Assembly (NCBI GenBank): GCA_041521345.1
Contig: JBGOHB010000007.1
Reading direction: 5' to 3' (one strand)
Source of the DNA: Virgibacillus_N oceani_A
GTDB taxonomy: Bacteria; Bacillota; Bacilli; Bacillales; Amphibacillaceae
Length of the DNA: 64,000 nucleotides
The translations under genes and the position numbers were made by a program. The notes beneath the pieces were generated by a model. That model was not told the origin of the DNA. It worked only from the letters and a program-made list of their open reading frames with translations, and did no database searches. Shown here in pieces: positions 43,778 to 52,040 of the stretch; within the stretch, counting starts at the first letter, position 1, and every line of letters begins with the position of its first letter.

Positions 43778-45355
43778 CTATTTCCATTTGTTGATTAAAT
43801 AGTCAGCATTCGTCATGAGATAGTGGTATGCATTATCGGACATTTGATTTTTCTCTTTCCTATGGTCCAATAAAGACTTAACCTTATTCATGTGTTTAAT
43901 AGATTTTTCCGAACTATTATTTTCTACAAATCTGTTTACTGTATTCAATTGAGCCTTCAATGATTGAACAATTCCATTGTTTACGAACGCTCCGTCATCC
44001 TCAAAATGAATAACTATTTCCTGCATTTCCGGAACGCTTTCTGCTAAAGTTGCTGCAGTTGTAGTTAATTCATTACTCACATTTCCGAATGCATCAATAG
44101 CCTGTACATTAATTTGATATGCTGTAGCTGGTTGAAGATTATTCACAGGAAATTCTAATGAGCTTGGCACCTCTCCTTTATAATATTCCGAAAAGGCCTT
44201 GTACTGATTAACGATCTCCCCGTTTTGTTGATTTTTGGCAGTCACTTGATAAGAATGTGTCAACAAATTATCAAATGCCTGTGGGAAAGATATGTTTAAG
44301 CTGTCTGTCGTCATTTGACTGACTGAAATATTCGCATCCCTATGAAAATAAGGGCTTTCCTGATCACGATCATCTGTGTATTTAAAGTCCTCTTTACTTT
44401 TTACCGGTGTTTCAATAACCCAAGGATCCTGTATCCATCGGTTTCCGGTAAAATTACGGCGCTCGATGATAACCTCATCATCATAGACTTTCACAACAAG
44501 GCCGTTACTAACCTCTGCCTCGGGAACTTCACCTTGAAGATATCCCTTTTCTGTCCACATATAGGATATAGAACCGGCATTGACAGCGGTGTAGTCATTT
44601 TGATAGATAGATCTTGGATCACTTACGGGATAATGTGTATGACCGGATACTAAAACTACTTGCGGGTATTTTTCAAGCGTTTCTTGAAGCAGTTTCTGGT
44701 TCTCATTTTCGATATACCAATCTTCCGTGCCATAAGTTGTGTCTTTCATACCGTGGTGTATGAAAACGAAAATCGGTTTGTTCGGATCGCGCTGCTCTGA
44801 TTGCTTTAATTGATTTCCTAACCACTGAATCTGCTCTTCTGAATAGAAGTAACCACGCTCTTCACCCATCATTATAAAGTCATAGTCTTTGATATTCTTA
44901 TGATAGTAAAGAGATTCCATACCTGTTTCATTTAAAAATCGTTGTTGTGCTTCTTCAGGTGTGAGGTCGTTACTATGCTCATGATTTCCAATACCTATGA
45001 ATTGTTCCGCTTGAGGCTGAACATGTTTATTAAAGATGGATGACCATGTATCATATTCCTCTTCATAGCCATTACTGGTTAAATCCCCAATAAAAACGAA
45101 TGCATCTTGTTTTGGTACTAATTGATTCAGTTGTTTCATAGCATTTTCAAATCTCTCCGGATCACCTTCAGCTCGACCGAGTTGTGTGTCGCTGATTATA
45201 GGAAAAACCAAATTTGGTTCTTCCAAAGTTGTATTTAAATTTTCCGGATTATCTTCTGTCTGTGCATTAATAGGAGATGCAGTCCCTCCCAATGAGAAAA
45301 CTAGAAGTGCTGCAACAAACAATTTCGTAAAATTCTTATGAAGAAAAGTTGACAT
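43778..45355 (-). CDS. Secreted metallophosphoesterase with fibronectin III and FIMAH-like domains
   Basis: This 525-residue exported protein has a signal peptide ending near NAQ (about residue 32) and a calcineurin-like phosphoesterase domain (about 48-270). The metal motifs are ISDTQLG (Asp56), FIGDLTSNG (Asp91), GIGNHEH (Asn124-His125), FIHHGMKD and VSGHTHYP. A fibronectin-type region follows (about 350-435, with VNNLQPATAYQINVQAIDAF). The final 85 residues are the helical domain shared with the alkaline phosphatase and carboxypeptidase (KSIKHMNKVKSLLDHR and AYHYLMTNADYLINKW). It probably cleaves phosphate esters or diesters outside the cell. Confidence 0.88.
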   Translation of the reverse strand: MSTFLHKNFTKLFVAALLVFSLGGTASPINAQTEDNPENLNTTLEEPNLVFPIISDTQLGRAEGDPERFENAMKQLNQLVPKQDAFVFIGDLTSNGYEEEYDTWSSIFNKHVQPQAEQFIGIGNHEHSNDLTPEEAQQRFLNETGMESLYYHKNIKDYDFIMMGEERGYFYSEEQIQWLGNQLKQSEQRDPNKPIFVFIHHGMKDTTYGTEDWYIENENQKLLQETLEKYPQVVLVSGHTHYPVSDPRSIYQNDYTAVNAGSISYMWTEKGYLQGEVPEAEVSNGLVVKVYDDEVIIERRNFTGNRWIQDPWVIETPVKSKEDFKYTDDRDQESPYFHRDANISVSQMTTDSLNISFPQAFDNLLTHSYQVTAKNQQNGEIVNQYKAFSEYYKGEVPSSLEFPVNNLQPATAYQINVQAIDAFGNVSNELTTTAATLAESVPEMQEIVIHFEDDGAFVNNGIVQSLKAQLNTVNRFVENNSSEKSIKHMNKVKSLLDHRKEKNQMSDNAYHYLMTNADYLINKWK

Positions 45356-46216
45356 GTATGTACCTCCTGAATTTTGGTCGTTTTTTTACTATGATTCGAA
45401 ACAGTGCTTCATAGAAGCTTTTCTTTCCCTAAAAAATAGATTTTAGCACCTCCTTATAATATTTAGTTTGTTAAGATAGAATTTAATGTTTTAAATTCAT
45501 TTTACATTTGATACATTAACACAGTTAAATTAAATGTCAAATTTGCCTCCTGCTTGTAATATTTTTATGTACGACCAATACATCATATATATAATATTTC
45601 TTGGTTTGGGATAATTAATCCTAATTTTAAGTTTTTAAGATTAAAAGCCTAGAAAAGATAACTATTTTAGCGGGATATATAAAATAGAATTAAAGAACTT
45701 ATGGGAAGATCACTATAAGGCAATGTCATCCCAAAATTTAAATACCTTTCATTTAATAAAGTGTTCAGTTTGGTTTTACATACAAGACGATCGAGATCAT
45801 ATGAGAACAACTTACGTTTTGGATACTGGCCCCCTTGTAATTGGATTAATCTGGAAAATATTTGCTAGATTATTAAAGGGAAGAAAGACCCTAATCAATG
45901 ATATCATTACATGTTTTCCTCTATATAAAATCACCTCTTAAACAATCTCATGTACACAACTAATTCGATAAAATTAACTAAACTGCTTTCCCGCAGGAGC
46001 TTTGCCATTATTTCATCATTATCTTGCCAACTGTTTTGAAAAGGGAAAGCAACCATTACCTTCCACTCAGAAAAAGTTCTCCATTCTCACCTTATTCGTA
46101 ATTAATCATGTGTTATAAAAAGATATAAAATGATTTGATGGCTTTATTGCTTATTTATCGTTATGATATTAGTCGTCAAGGTTTTAAGACTTATATAACA
46201 AAAAGGAGACTCGTTC
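45356..46216. other. Gene-poor AT-rich region
   Basis: I see no gene I can defend in these 860 bases. A plus-strand stretch near 45795-45941 stays open (TTYVLDTGPLVIGLIWKIFA and a further 25 residues) and could be a scrap of a membrane protein, but it lacks a ribosome binding site. The minus-strand promoter of the phosphoesterase must lie within the first 200 bases. Confidence 0.4.
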
Positions 46217-46520
46217 ATCGGTTGGATATATGTTCTTTGGGCTGCGATTATCGTGGCTCAAAATACGCTGACAACTTTTGGATGTGGACGGGAACGATCA
46301 TCGCTATCGTTTTAAGTTTCTACTTTATTATAAAAGCATGCGAAGTGCTTCCATCCGATTCTGTATATGCTACATTTACAGGTTCCGGGGCTCAGCAATT
46401 GCTATCATTGACTTCACCTTATTGGGAGAAACTTTTATATTGGCAAAAGGATTGTATATCTTACTTATTATTATCGGTGTCGTTGGAATTCAGTTAACTA
46501 CAGGGGAAGGTGAGGGCTAA
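46217..46520 (+). pseudogene. Broken SMR-family transporter subunit (first of a pair)
   Basis: The remnant reads GWIYVLWAAIIVAQ, then WTGTIIAIVLSFYFIIKACE and VLPSDSVYATFTGSG, and in another frame AIAIIDFTLLGETFILAKGL and YILLIIIGVVGIQLTTG, which together make a four-helix small multidrug resistance protein. A good AAGGAG site lies eight bases before codon ATC (46217), where the start codon should be, so the start looks mutated from ATG. At least two frameshifts and loss of part of helix 1 follow. It is not functional. The intact pair would resemble YvdR/YvdS or YkkC/YkkD exporters. Confidence 0.75.
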
Positions 46521-46521
46521 A

Positions 46522-46655
46522 ATGGCATGGTTTTATTTAATAATCGCAAGTTTTGGAGAAATTTTTGGCGTTGGTACTTATTTACTTCCTCAAATGGAGC
46601 TTGAAAAGAGTTGTCACATGGGGCATTATATTGATCCTGACTTTGGCAGCCTTTC
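46522..46655 (+). pseudogene. Truncated second SMR subunit
   Basis: MAWFYLIIASFGEIFGV starts in frame directly behind the first subunit (ATG 46522), then shifts frame to VLIYFLKWSLKRVVTWGIIL and ILTLAAF. It breaks off around 46655, less than halfway through the expected 105 residues. Beyond that point the sequence belongs to a minus-strand replication gene, marking a recombination junction. Confidence 0.72.
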
Positions 46656-46951
46656 ATTTGATTCATTTTCCCGTTCACGGAAACCATTTGATAGACAGGT
46701 GCCCTGCTCTTATTTCCTTTATAATAAACAATTAAATCATGTTCCTGAAGCTGTTTACGCGCGGTAATAAGATTATTTTTGGTTAAGCCAGTCAATTGGT
46801 AGATCACCGTATTATTGGCATTAAATTTCGTTTTCCATCCGGCCATATTATTGATGGACATTAATGTATGCCATAATAAAATCGATCCACTAGATAATTT
46901 GTGCAACAGCAGCCAATTCCTAAACGCATTCAATTCTTTCATATAATTCAT
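46656..46951 (-). pseudogene. Truncated phage/ICE replication protein (DnaD-type N terminus)
   Basis: The minus-strand frame starting at ATG 46951 reads MNYMKELNAFRNWLLLHKLS, then SGSILLWHTLMSINNMAGW, VIYQLTGLTKNNLITARKQL and RAPVYQMVSVNGKMNQMK. This winged-helix start is typical of DnaD-like replication proteins of phages and integrative elements. At about 46655 it runs into the SMR remnant, whose antisense strand supplies a meaningless 45-residue tail and a stop at 46517. The original C-terminal domain is lost. An excisionase-type gene lies 16 bases upstream. Confidence 0.7.
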
Positions 46952-46967
46952 TCAACCTACATCCCCT

Positions 46968-47183
46968 TTATTCATTTTCTTTGTTTACTTGTGCCGGCAT
47001 ATCGTAATAACCCTGCAGTTCCTGCTCCCGAATCCAGGCATCCACAATGTCAGGCGAAAAAAGAATCTTCCCGCGAATCCGGTAATGTGGTATCTCACCC
47101 TGACGCACCATCTTGTAGACAGTGTCTTTGTGGACACCGAGGTAGGCAGCCATTTCCTTTACGGTCATTGATTTTCTTTCCAT
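46968..47183 (-). CDS. Excisionase-type helix-turn-helix protein
   Basis: This 71-residue protein is a MerR/Xis-like DNA-binding protein: MTVKEMAAYLGVHKDTVYKM forms the helix-turn-helix and VRQGEIPHYRIRGKILF the wing, ending with a short DAWIREQE helix. Such proteins act as excisionases or small regulators in prophages and integrative elements. The start chosen is ATG 47183 with AAGGAGG about nine bases upstream; the longer frame has no such site. With the truncated replication gene it is what remains of an integrated element. Confidence 0.8.
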   Translation of the reverse strand: MERKSMTVKEMAAYLGVHKDTVYKMVRQGEIPHYRIRGKILFSPDIVDAWIREQELQGYYDMPAQVNKENE

Positions 47184-47344
47184 GAAAAAAACCTCCTTTT
47201 TTGTTCTTTCAGTAATACAATCGAAAGAGAAGGAGGGTTGGTGGCATTTTAGGTTGGATTGTTTTGAATTAATTTGGCAGAGGATGATAGGCAGTGATAA
47301 TTTCCTGCCTAAGAAGCCCAAGCAGCTCCAAGAGAATGTAACTC

Positions 47345-47974
47345 CTAAACGATTTCCAATATACCATCAAAGTGTTTATCTTCATTTTCCTCTTTTGTTA
47401 TTTCTTCAATTAATCGAATCAATCTATGTCCGTCAATCAATTCTATCGATTTATCCAATATATAGGAACTTGCCTGAGCAGTAAATTCTCCTGTTGTAAT
47501 AAAATAGCCCTTGTCCGCTTTGCAATCGATAATCGCACTATGAAACTTTTGAATTTGAGGGCGGATAGCTTTTAATTTAATAAGACGTTTACATTCAACG
47601 AGACCAAAAAAATTCTCTTTATAAACAAATATGTCTTTTCCTCCGTCACCGGTTGGATTGGTCACGTGGGCATCGTATTTCAATTGTTTGAATAGCTCAC
47701 TTATATAGTGTTCAAATTTTCTTGGATTCATTTTCTTTAAATTATCTAAGTTTCCCTGTCTTTTAATTTCCAACTTTCTTCTCTCGGCTTCTTCTAACTT
47801 CCGTTGCTGTGCTGCATATTTTTTATAAGAAATTAACCCGATGATACCTACAAGGATTAATTCCCACGTAAACATGGATAATGTAGTTGACCAGTCAACA
47901 AGTTTCACAACTGAAAAACTTATTATTATTATAAAAATCAAATTGACATTTCTTCTTTTTACTCGCCTGCCCAC
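47345..47974 (-). CDS. Membrane-anchored Mrr-like restriction endonuclease
   Basis: This protein of about 209 residues has two hydrophobic segments near the N terminus (LIFIIIISFSVVKLV and LILVGIIGLISY), a charged helical linker (residues 55-80) and a C-terminal Mrr-type PD-(D/E)xK domain. The domain opens with MNPRKFEHYISELFKQLKYD, the active-site core is GDGGKDIFVYK followed by LVECKRL, and a QxxxF helix (IQKFHSAII) comes after. The GTG at 47974 is nine bases from GGAGAGG and is preferred over the GTG at 47983, which abuts it. Such anchored nucleases may guard against incoming DNA or serve DNA repair; no methyltransferase is adjacent. Confidence 0.8.
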   Translation of the reverse strand: MGRRVKRRNVNLIFIIIISFSVVKLVDWSTTLSMFTWELILVGIIGLISYKKYAAQQRKLEEAERRKLEIKRQGNLDNLKKMNPRKFEHYISELFKQLKYDAHVTNPTGDGGKDIFVYKENFFGLVECKRLIKLKAIRPQIQKFHSAIIDCKADKGYFITTGEFTAQASSYILDKSIELIDGHRLIRLIEEITKEENEDKHFDGILEIV

Positions 47975-48181
47975 GGATATCACCTCTCCATCAGCATGTC
48001 CTAATATTGCCTGTAAGATGATAATGCTAGCAAGAACGGCAAGCCATCGTATAATAAATCAAGAGCAACTCTTTTAAATATACACAAAAGAGGAATTTTC
48101 ACATATTTGTCATAATTGTGTTGTTCATTCAAGTGATTTTGTAGTATAATTGAAATAGTCTGACGAAGGAAGTGAAAATTA

Positions 48182-48307
48182 ATGCTAGGACAACACAGAA
48201 ATATGGAAGAACTTATTGAACAAAATAAACAGGCTTTGCTCGAGGACAAAGAAGCATTGGATGAAATCGAGCGAAAAATGGAAGAAAAATATTCGAAGGA
48301 ACATTAA
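48182..48307 (+). CDS. FbpB-family small protein, copy 1
   Basis: This 41-residue peptide contains NMEELIEQNKQALLEDKEAL and DEIERKMEEKYSKEH. The core ELIxxNKxxLLxDKxALxxIExxxE matches the FbpB (Fur-regulated basic protein B) family of Bacilli, whose members are thought to help an iron-sparing small RNA silence targets. AAGGAAGTGA lies about seven bases before the ATG. No clear Fur box is visible upstream. A hairpin terminator follows within six bases. A close paralogue lies at 63.2 kb. Confidence 0.75.
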   Translation: MLGQHRNMEELIEQNKQALLEDKEALDEIERKMEEKYSKEH

Positions 48308-48312
48308 TCATT

Positions 48313-48348
48313 AAAGCTCAGCAGGAGTGTGATTCTGCTGAGCTTTGT
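48313..48348 (+). terminator. Terminator of FbpB-like copy 1
   Basis: AAAGCTCAGCAG (48313-48324) pairs perfectly with CTGCTGAGCTTT (48335-48346), followed by GTTGT. The stem is strong; the T tract is partly within it. Confidence 0.8.
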
Positions 48349-48699
48349 TGTATGTATGATAAAATGCTTTGTATATAACTTTCAAAATCTCATTTGTTAT
48401 TTCTCATGATCTGTTATTTTAAATAGTTACGCCTTTCTTAATATTCGAACACCCCCCCATACTTTTACACAGTAACATCAGGACTCAACTTATATTTTCG
48501 CTTAAATCTGTAAAATTTAATTAAGAACATTTCGAATATAGTTCTATTTGAAAATACCTAAATCCCAACATATCACCAAAAAAAGCTTTAAAACAAAACA
48601 TCATGCTTTTTGGGAGCGATCATTTTATTACAGACTAATAAAAAATGAAGCTCGAAGTCATGCTTGTTTGTATGCAACTATTATTATACAGGAGATTAT

Positions 48700-49045
48700 T
48701 CTATAGTGGCTCTCCAATTCGCCAAAGGTGGCTCTTTTCCCTCAACTAGTAACAATCGAAATATTCTAGACACCACTAAACTTGATCGGTTCGCCAACTC
48801 TAAGCAGTATAAACCATTTGAATAGAATTATCCATCAATTTTCTTCTTAATGTACCTGTGTATGGAATACAGTCCTTCCTCTGCCTTATTGTTGCTGCTC
48901 CATCTGTAGTATAAGGTGGCACCCTAGAATAAATATTCATCGATAATAAACGCTCTGTTCTTCTGGTACAATGATTTCCTTAATACTGGAGTCAAATATG
49001 GATTGGTTTTTTCAATCCAAAGTGGTAGTCAGACATTACTATTAA
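48700..49045 (-). pseudogene. Unassigned coding debris
   Basis: In 48350-49060 no intact gene is present. On the minus strand between about 49045 and 48700 one frame reads like protein, interrupted by a few stops: WIEKTNPYLTPVLRKSLYQK, NRAFIIDEYLF, TLYYRWSSNNKAEEGLYSIH, RYIKKKIDG and VSRIFRLLLVEGKEPPLANW. It may be an old transposase or other gene; I cannot name the family. Confidence 0.35.
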
Positions 49046-49060
49046 ATTTTTGTACACTAC

Positions 49061-50362
49061 TTATTCCATAAACAAATTAGGTAGAAATGTCACAATTTGA
49101 GGAATAAAGATAATCATTAAAATTGATATCATATAAATCAATACAAAAATAAGGATTTCTTTCATCATACGAATCATGTTAGTTCCAGCAATTTTAGAGG
49201 CCAATAAAGCCGATAAACCATATGGTGGTGTTACGGTACCTAGACGAATTGACATTACAGTAACTATTCCTGCAACAACTGGATCAATACCTAACCCTTG
49301 AATAACAGGCACTGATAAAGGAACAAATATTAACATGGCAGAGTTAGGTTCCATAAATGTACCTAAAAAAACATATAGAAACATAATTAAAATTAAAAAC
49401 ATGATTGGACTAAAATCATTCTCTATCAAAAAATTGACTGCTGGATCTAATGCTCTATAGTAAGAAAGCACCCAGGACATTAAAGCAGCGGCTGCAATAA
49501 GAATATAGATAACAGCAGAGTCAATAACGGCTCTCCTAGTAACTTGTATGTAATCCTTTAAACTTCTTTGTTTTTTTATGAAAAACGCTACTACAAATAC
49601 ATATACCACTGCAATACTAGCTGCTTCAGTTGCAGTAAATACACCAGACATTATACCTACAATCACGACAAAAAATAAACTTAGCGGAAATATACTTTTC
49701 TTTAACGCTACTGATTTAGACAATTTTTGATCATTAGGTAAGCCAATTAATTCATTTTCTATATCTCCTACATCATGTTTTTTCGCATAAAAATAGGCGT
49801 AAACCATCTGGGTTAGACCTATTAATATTCCGGGTATGACGCCTGCAATAAATAGTGAAGCTACTGAAGTTTGAGCCAAGGCTCCATAAACTATTAATAA
49901 AATACTTGGTGGAATAATAGAGCCGATAGCAGATGAAGCAGCAGTAACTGTCGCTGCAAACTCTTTACTGTAACCAGCTTTTATCATTGCTGGTATTAAA
50001 ATTCTTCCTAAAGAAGCTACGTCCGCCACAGAGGAACCTGAAATAGCACCAAAAAAAATACTGGTTACTATATTCATATGTGCCAGACTGCCTTTCAATT
50101 TTCCTACCAAAGCTTTAGAAATATAAATTAAATCATCAGTAACCTTTGTTAAATTTAATAAGCCACCACAAAGTATAAAAAGTGGAATAGCTAATAGAGT
50201 AAAACTCGAAAATGATTCAATCATAATTGAACTAACCTGGGTTATACTTACCAGCGGCTCAAATAGCAATGGAATTATCGAAGCAATTATAATACTAAAA
50301 GCTACAGGGACCCCCATTAGCAAGCATAATAAAAATATTAATAGAATCCAGAAAAGAATCAT
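49061..50362 (-). CDS. dctM: TRAP transporter large permease subunit DctM
   Basis: This 433-residue membrane protein is the 12-helix ion-coupled subunit of a TRAP importer. Typical features are the N-terminal LCLLMGVPVAFSI, the conserved FFGAISGSSVADVASLGRIL and the C-terminal MSIRLGTVTPPYGLSALLAS. It overlaps the dctQ stop by four bases (ATGA), so the two are translationally coupled. It is the last gene of the minus-strand catabolic operon and works with the DctP and DctQ encoded just upstream. Confidence 0.93.
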   Translation of the reverse strand: MILFWILLIFLLCLLMGVPVAFSIIIASIIPLLFEPLVSITQVSSIMIESFSSFTLLAIPLFILCGGLLNLTKVTDDLIYISKALVGKLKGSLAHMNIVTSIFFGAISGSSVADVASLGRILIPAMIKAGYSKEFAATVTAASSAIGSIIPPSILLIVYGALAQTSVASLFIAGVIPGILIGLTQMVYAYFYAKKHDVGDIENELIGLPNDQKLSKSVALKKSIFPLSLFFVVIVGIMSGVFTATEAASIAVVYVFVVAFFIKKQRSLKDYIQVTRRAVIDSAVIYILIAAAALMSWVLSYYRALDPAVNFLIENDFSPIMFLILIMFLYVFLGTFMEPNSAMLIFVPLSVPVIQGLGIDPVVAGIVTVMSIRLGTVTPPYGLSALLASKIAGTNMIRMMKEILIFVLIYMISILMIIFIPQIVTFLPNLFME

Positions 50363-50862
50363 TTTTTCTCAACCTCATTTCTGCCAAACAACTCTCTAAT
50401 ATTCATCAGATGAAATAGTAGCATTAATATTGATCCTACTAAGAAAGATGAATAATAATAAATTAGCGATGGTTGGTTAGATAAAAATCTGATTGGAACA
50501 AGCTCTACTCTATTTAATCCTGATTGAAATGCTGCAATCCCTATAAAAATAAGTATAACTATACCAATTAAAGTAATTAAATGCACTAATTTTAATCTTA
50601 ATTTATTTAGTCGTTTACTTATATACTCAGAAAATATATCTATATCTAAATGTTGCTTTTCTTTAACTGCTAAAGCTGATCCTATAAAAACCATCCATAT
50701 CAATGAAAAATTTCTGATTACTTCTAGTTCGGGTATAGATATTGAAAATACATATCTTGTAATTACCCCCACAAAAAGCGTGACAGCTAAAAGAATCATC
50801 ATAAATACACTAATAATAGTTGCAACTTTTGTTATAGCAGTAATTACTTTTTTAATAAACAC
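50359..50862 (-). CDS. dctQ: TRAP transporter small permease subunit DctQ
   Basis: This protein of about 167 residues has four hydrophobic helices. The family segment IPELEVIRNFSLIWMVFIGS is followed by ALAVKEKQHLDIDIF, which contains the usual KExxHL motif. The start is uncertain: the GTG at 50862 is about six bases from GGGGGTGA and gives MFIKKVITAI; the longer frame (GTG 50895, ATG 50877) lacks a convincing site. It ends inside the dctM start codon. It should form the membrane complex with DctM. Confidence 0.85.
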   Translation of the reverse strand: MFIKKVITAITKVATIISVFMMILLAVTLFVGVITRYVFSISIPELEVIRNFSLIWMVFIGSALAVKEKQHLDIDIFSEYISKRLNKLRLKLVHLITLIGIVILIFIGIAAFQSGLNRVELVPIRFLSNQPSLIYYYSSFLVGSILMLLFHLMNIRELFGRNEVEKK

Positions 50863-50977
50863 TTCATTCACCCCCATCAATGTAAAATTGAACACTTCAC
50901 TACTGGAGTTTAGTAAATTTGATGTTGATATCTAACTTAGTATAACCCAGCAGAAAGTGTTCAATAGCTAATCATAG

Positions 50978-52024
50978 TTATTCGAAAACATCCTCAACAA
51001 TATCAACAACATCATGTTCCTCTGCTAATTCCATTAACTGAATTCTAGATCTTTCAATAAAACCATCTACTTCAACATCAGTAAATGTAATTCCGAAATC
51101 TTCTTCAAGAATACGCATATCTTCTTCAGCTTTTTCAAATGCTATTTTGATATATTCTGGTTGTACTATTTCAGCTGCATTTGCAATTGCTTCTTTATGA
51201 CTTTCACTTAATTGATCGTAGCGATCGTTATTCATGACAACAAAACCTAATGTTAAGTCATGTTGAGTTCTTGCTACATAATCTCCGACTTCTCCAAATC
51301 TATTATGAATCATGGAGTCTAAGCTATTCTGCGTCCCCTCTGCTACACCAGTTTGCAGTCCTGAATATACTTCTTCAAAATCAATACTTACTGGATTTGC
51401 CCCTAAATTTTCCCACCATTCTAATTCAGTTGCACCAGTTCCGCTACGCATTTCTCTCCCCTTTAAATCATCAACAGTTTCAATTGGGAAAGTGCTCATG
51501 ATGTTTCGTTCAATTCCGCCAATATACATTAAGGTCTTTAATCCTGGACTATCTAACAGTCCATCTTCAAAGTACGACAGATCATCCTCAGAGTTCACTA
51601 CTGATTCAAAATGCTCTTGATCCTTGAATAAATAGTAACTACTTAAAACCTCAAATGTGGGTTGGTGTTCCGCAAACCAGCCTGTATCAGAATAGATAAA
51701 ATCAATATCTCCGGAGATTACTGATTGATATATACTTGAAGCATTTCCAAGCGTTCCATCAAAGTGAACTTCCACTTCAATCTCTCCATTACTTTGATTT
51801 TCTATCTCATCCGCAAATGCTTGTAATGCTTCACCTAGCAAGGTGTCTTGAGGGTTAATTGTAGCTGCCACCAAATTTACTGTATCACCTTCTCCATTAC
51901 CATCTGAACTTGCACCGGATTCATCACTGTCTCCACAGGCTGTTGCTACTGTTAAAATAATAAACAAGCTAAAGAACAAACTGACACTTTTTTTTCTGAA
52001 CAAATTAGATTTAATTGAAAGCAT
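50978..52024 (-). CDS. dctP: TRAP transporter substrate-binding lipoprotein DctP
   Basis: This 348-residue solute-binding lipoprotein has a signal ending in the lipobox ATAC (Cys30) and an acidic linker. The DctP layout follows: NPQDTLLGEALQAFADEIEN, LKGREMRSGTGATELEWWEN with the arginine that clamps the ligand carboxylate, and GLQTGVAEGTQNSLDSM. It is unlike the orphan DctP at 4.3 kb in these pocket segments. It lies 16 bases after the sialidase-like gene, so ligand capture and catabolism are co-expressed. The ligand is probably a sugar acid. Confidence 0.92.
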   Translation of the reverse strand: MLSIKSNLFRKKSVSLFFSLFIILTVATACGDSDESGASSDGNGEGDTVNLVAATINPQDTLLGEALQAFADEIENQSNGEIEVEVHFDGTLGNASSIYQSVISGDIDFIYSDTGWFAEHQPTFEVLSSYYLFKDQEHFESVVNSEDDLSYFEDGLLDSPGLKTLMYIGGIERNIMSTFPIETVDDLKGREMRSGTGATELEWWENLGANPVSIDFEEVYSGLQTGVAEGTQNSLDSMIHNRFGEVGDYVARTQHDLTLGFVVMNNDRYDQLSESHKEAIANAAEIVQPEYIKIAFEKAEEDMRILEEDFGITFTDVEVDGFIERSRIQLMELAEEHDVVDIVEDVFE

Positions 52025-52040
52025 GTTTTTTCCTCCTTTT

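Larger units (their letters stand above)
48016..48391 (+). repeat. Duplicated segment carrying an FbpB-like gene, copy 1
   Basis: About 375 bases recur at 63036-63420. The match includes the leader (CAACTCTTTTAAATATACAC and AAAAGAGGAATTTTCACATA), the -10-like TATAATTGAAATAGTCTGAC, the peptide gene and the terminator. The upstream edge GATGATAATGCTAGCAAGAA is also recognisable. Differences are scattered, so the duplication is not recent. Confidence 0.85.

Noticed and set aside
48100..48181. Fur box upstream of the FbpB-like genes
   Set aside because: No GATAATGATTATC-like palindrome is present in either copy's leader.
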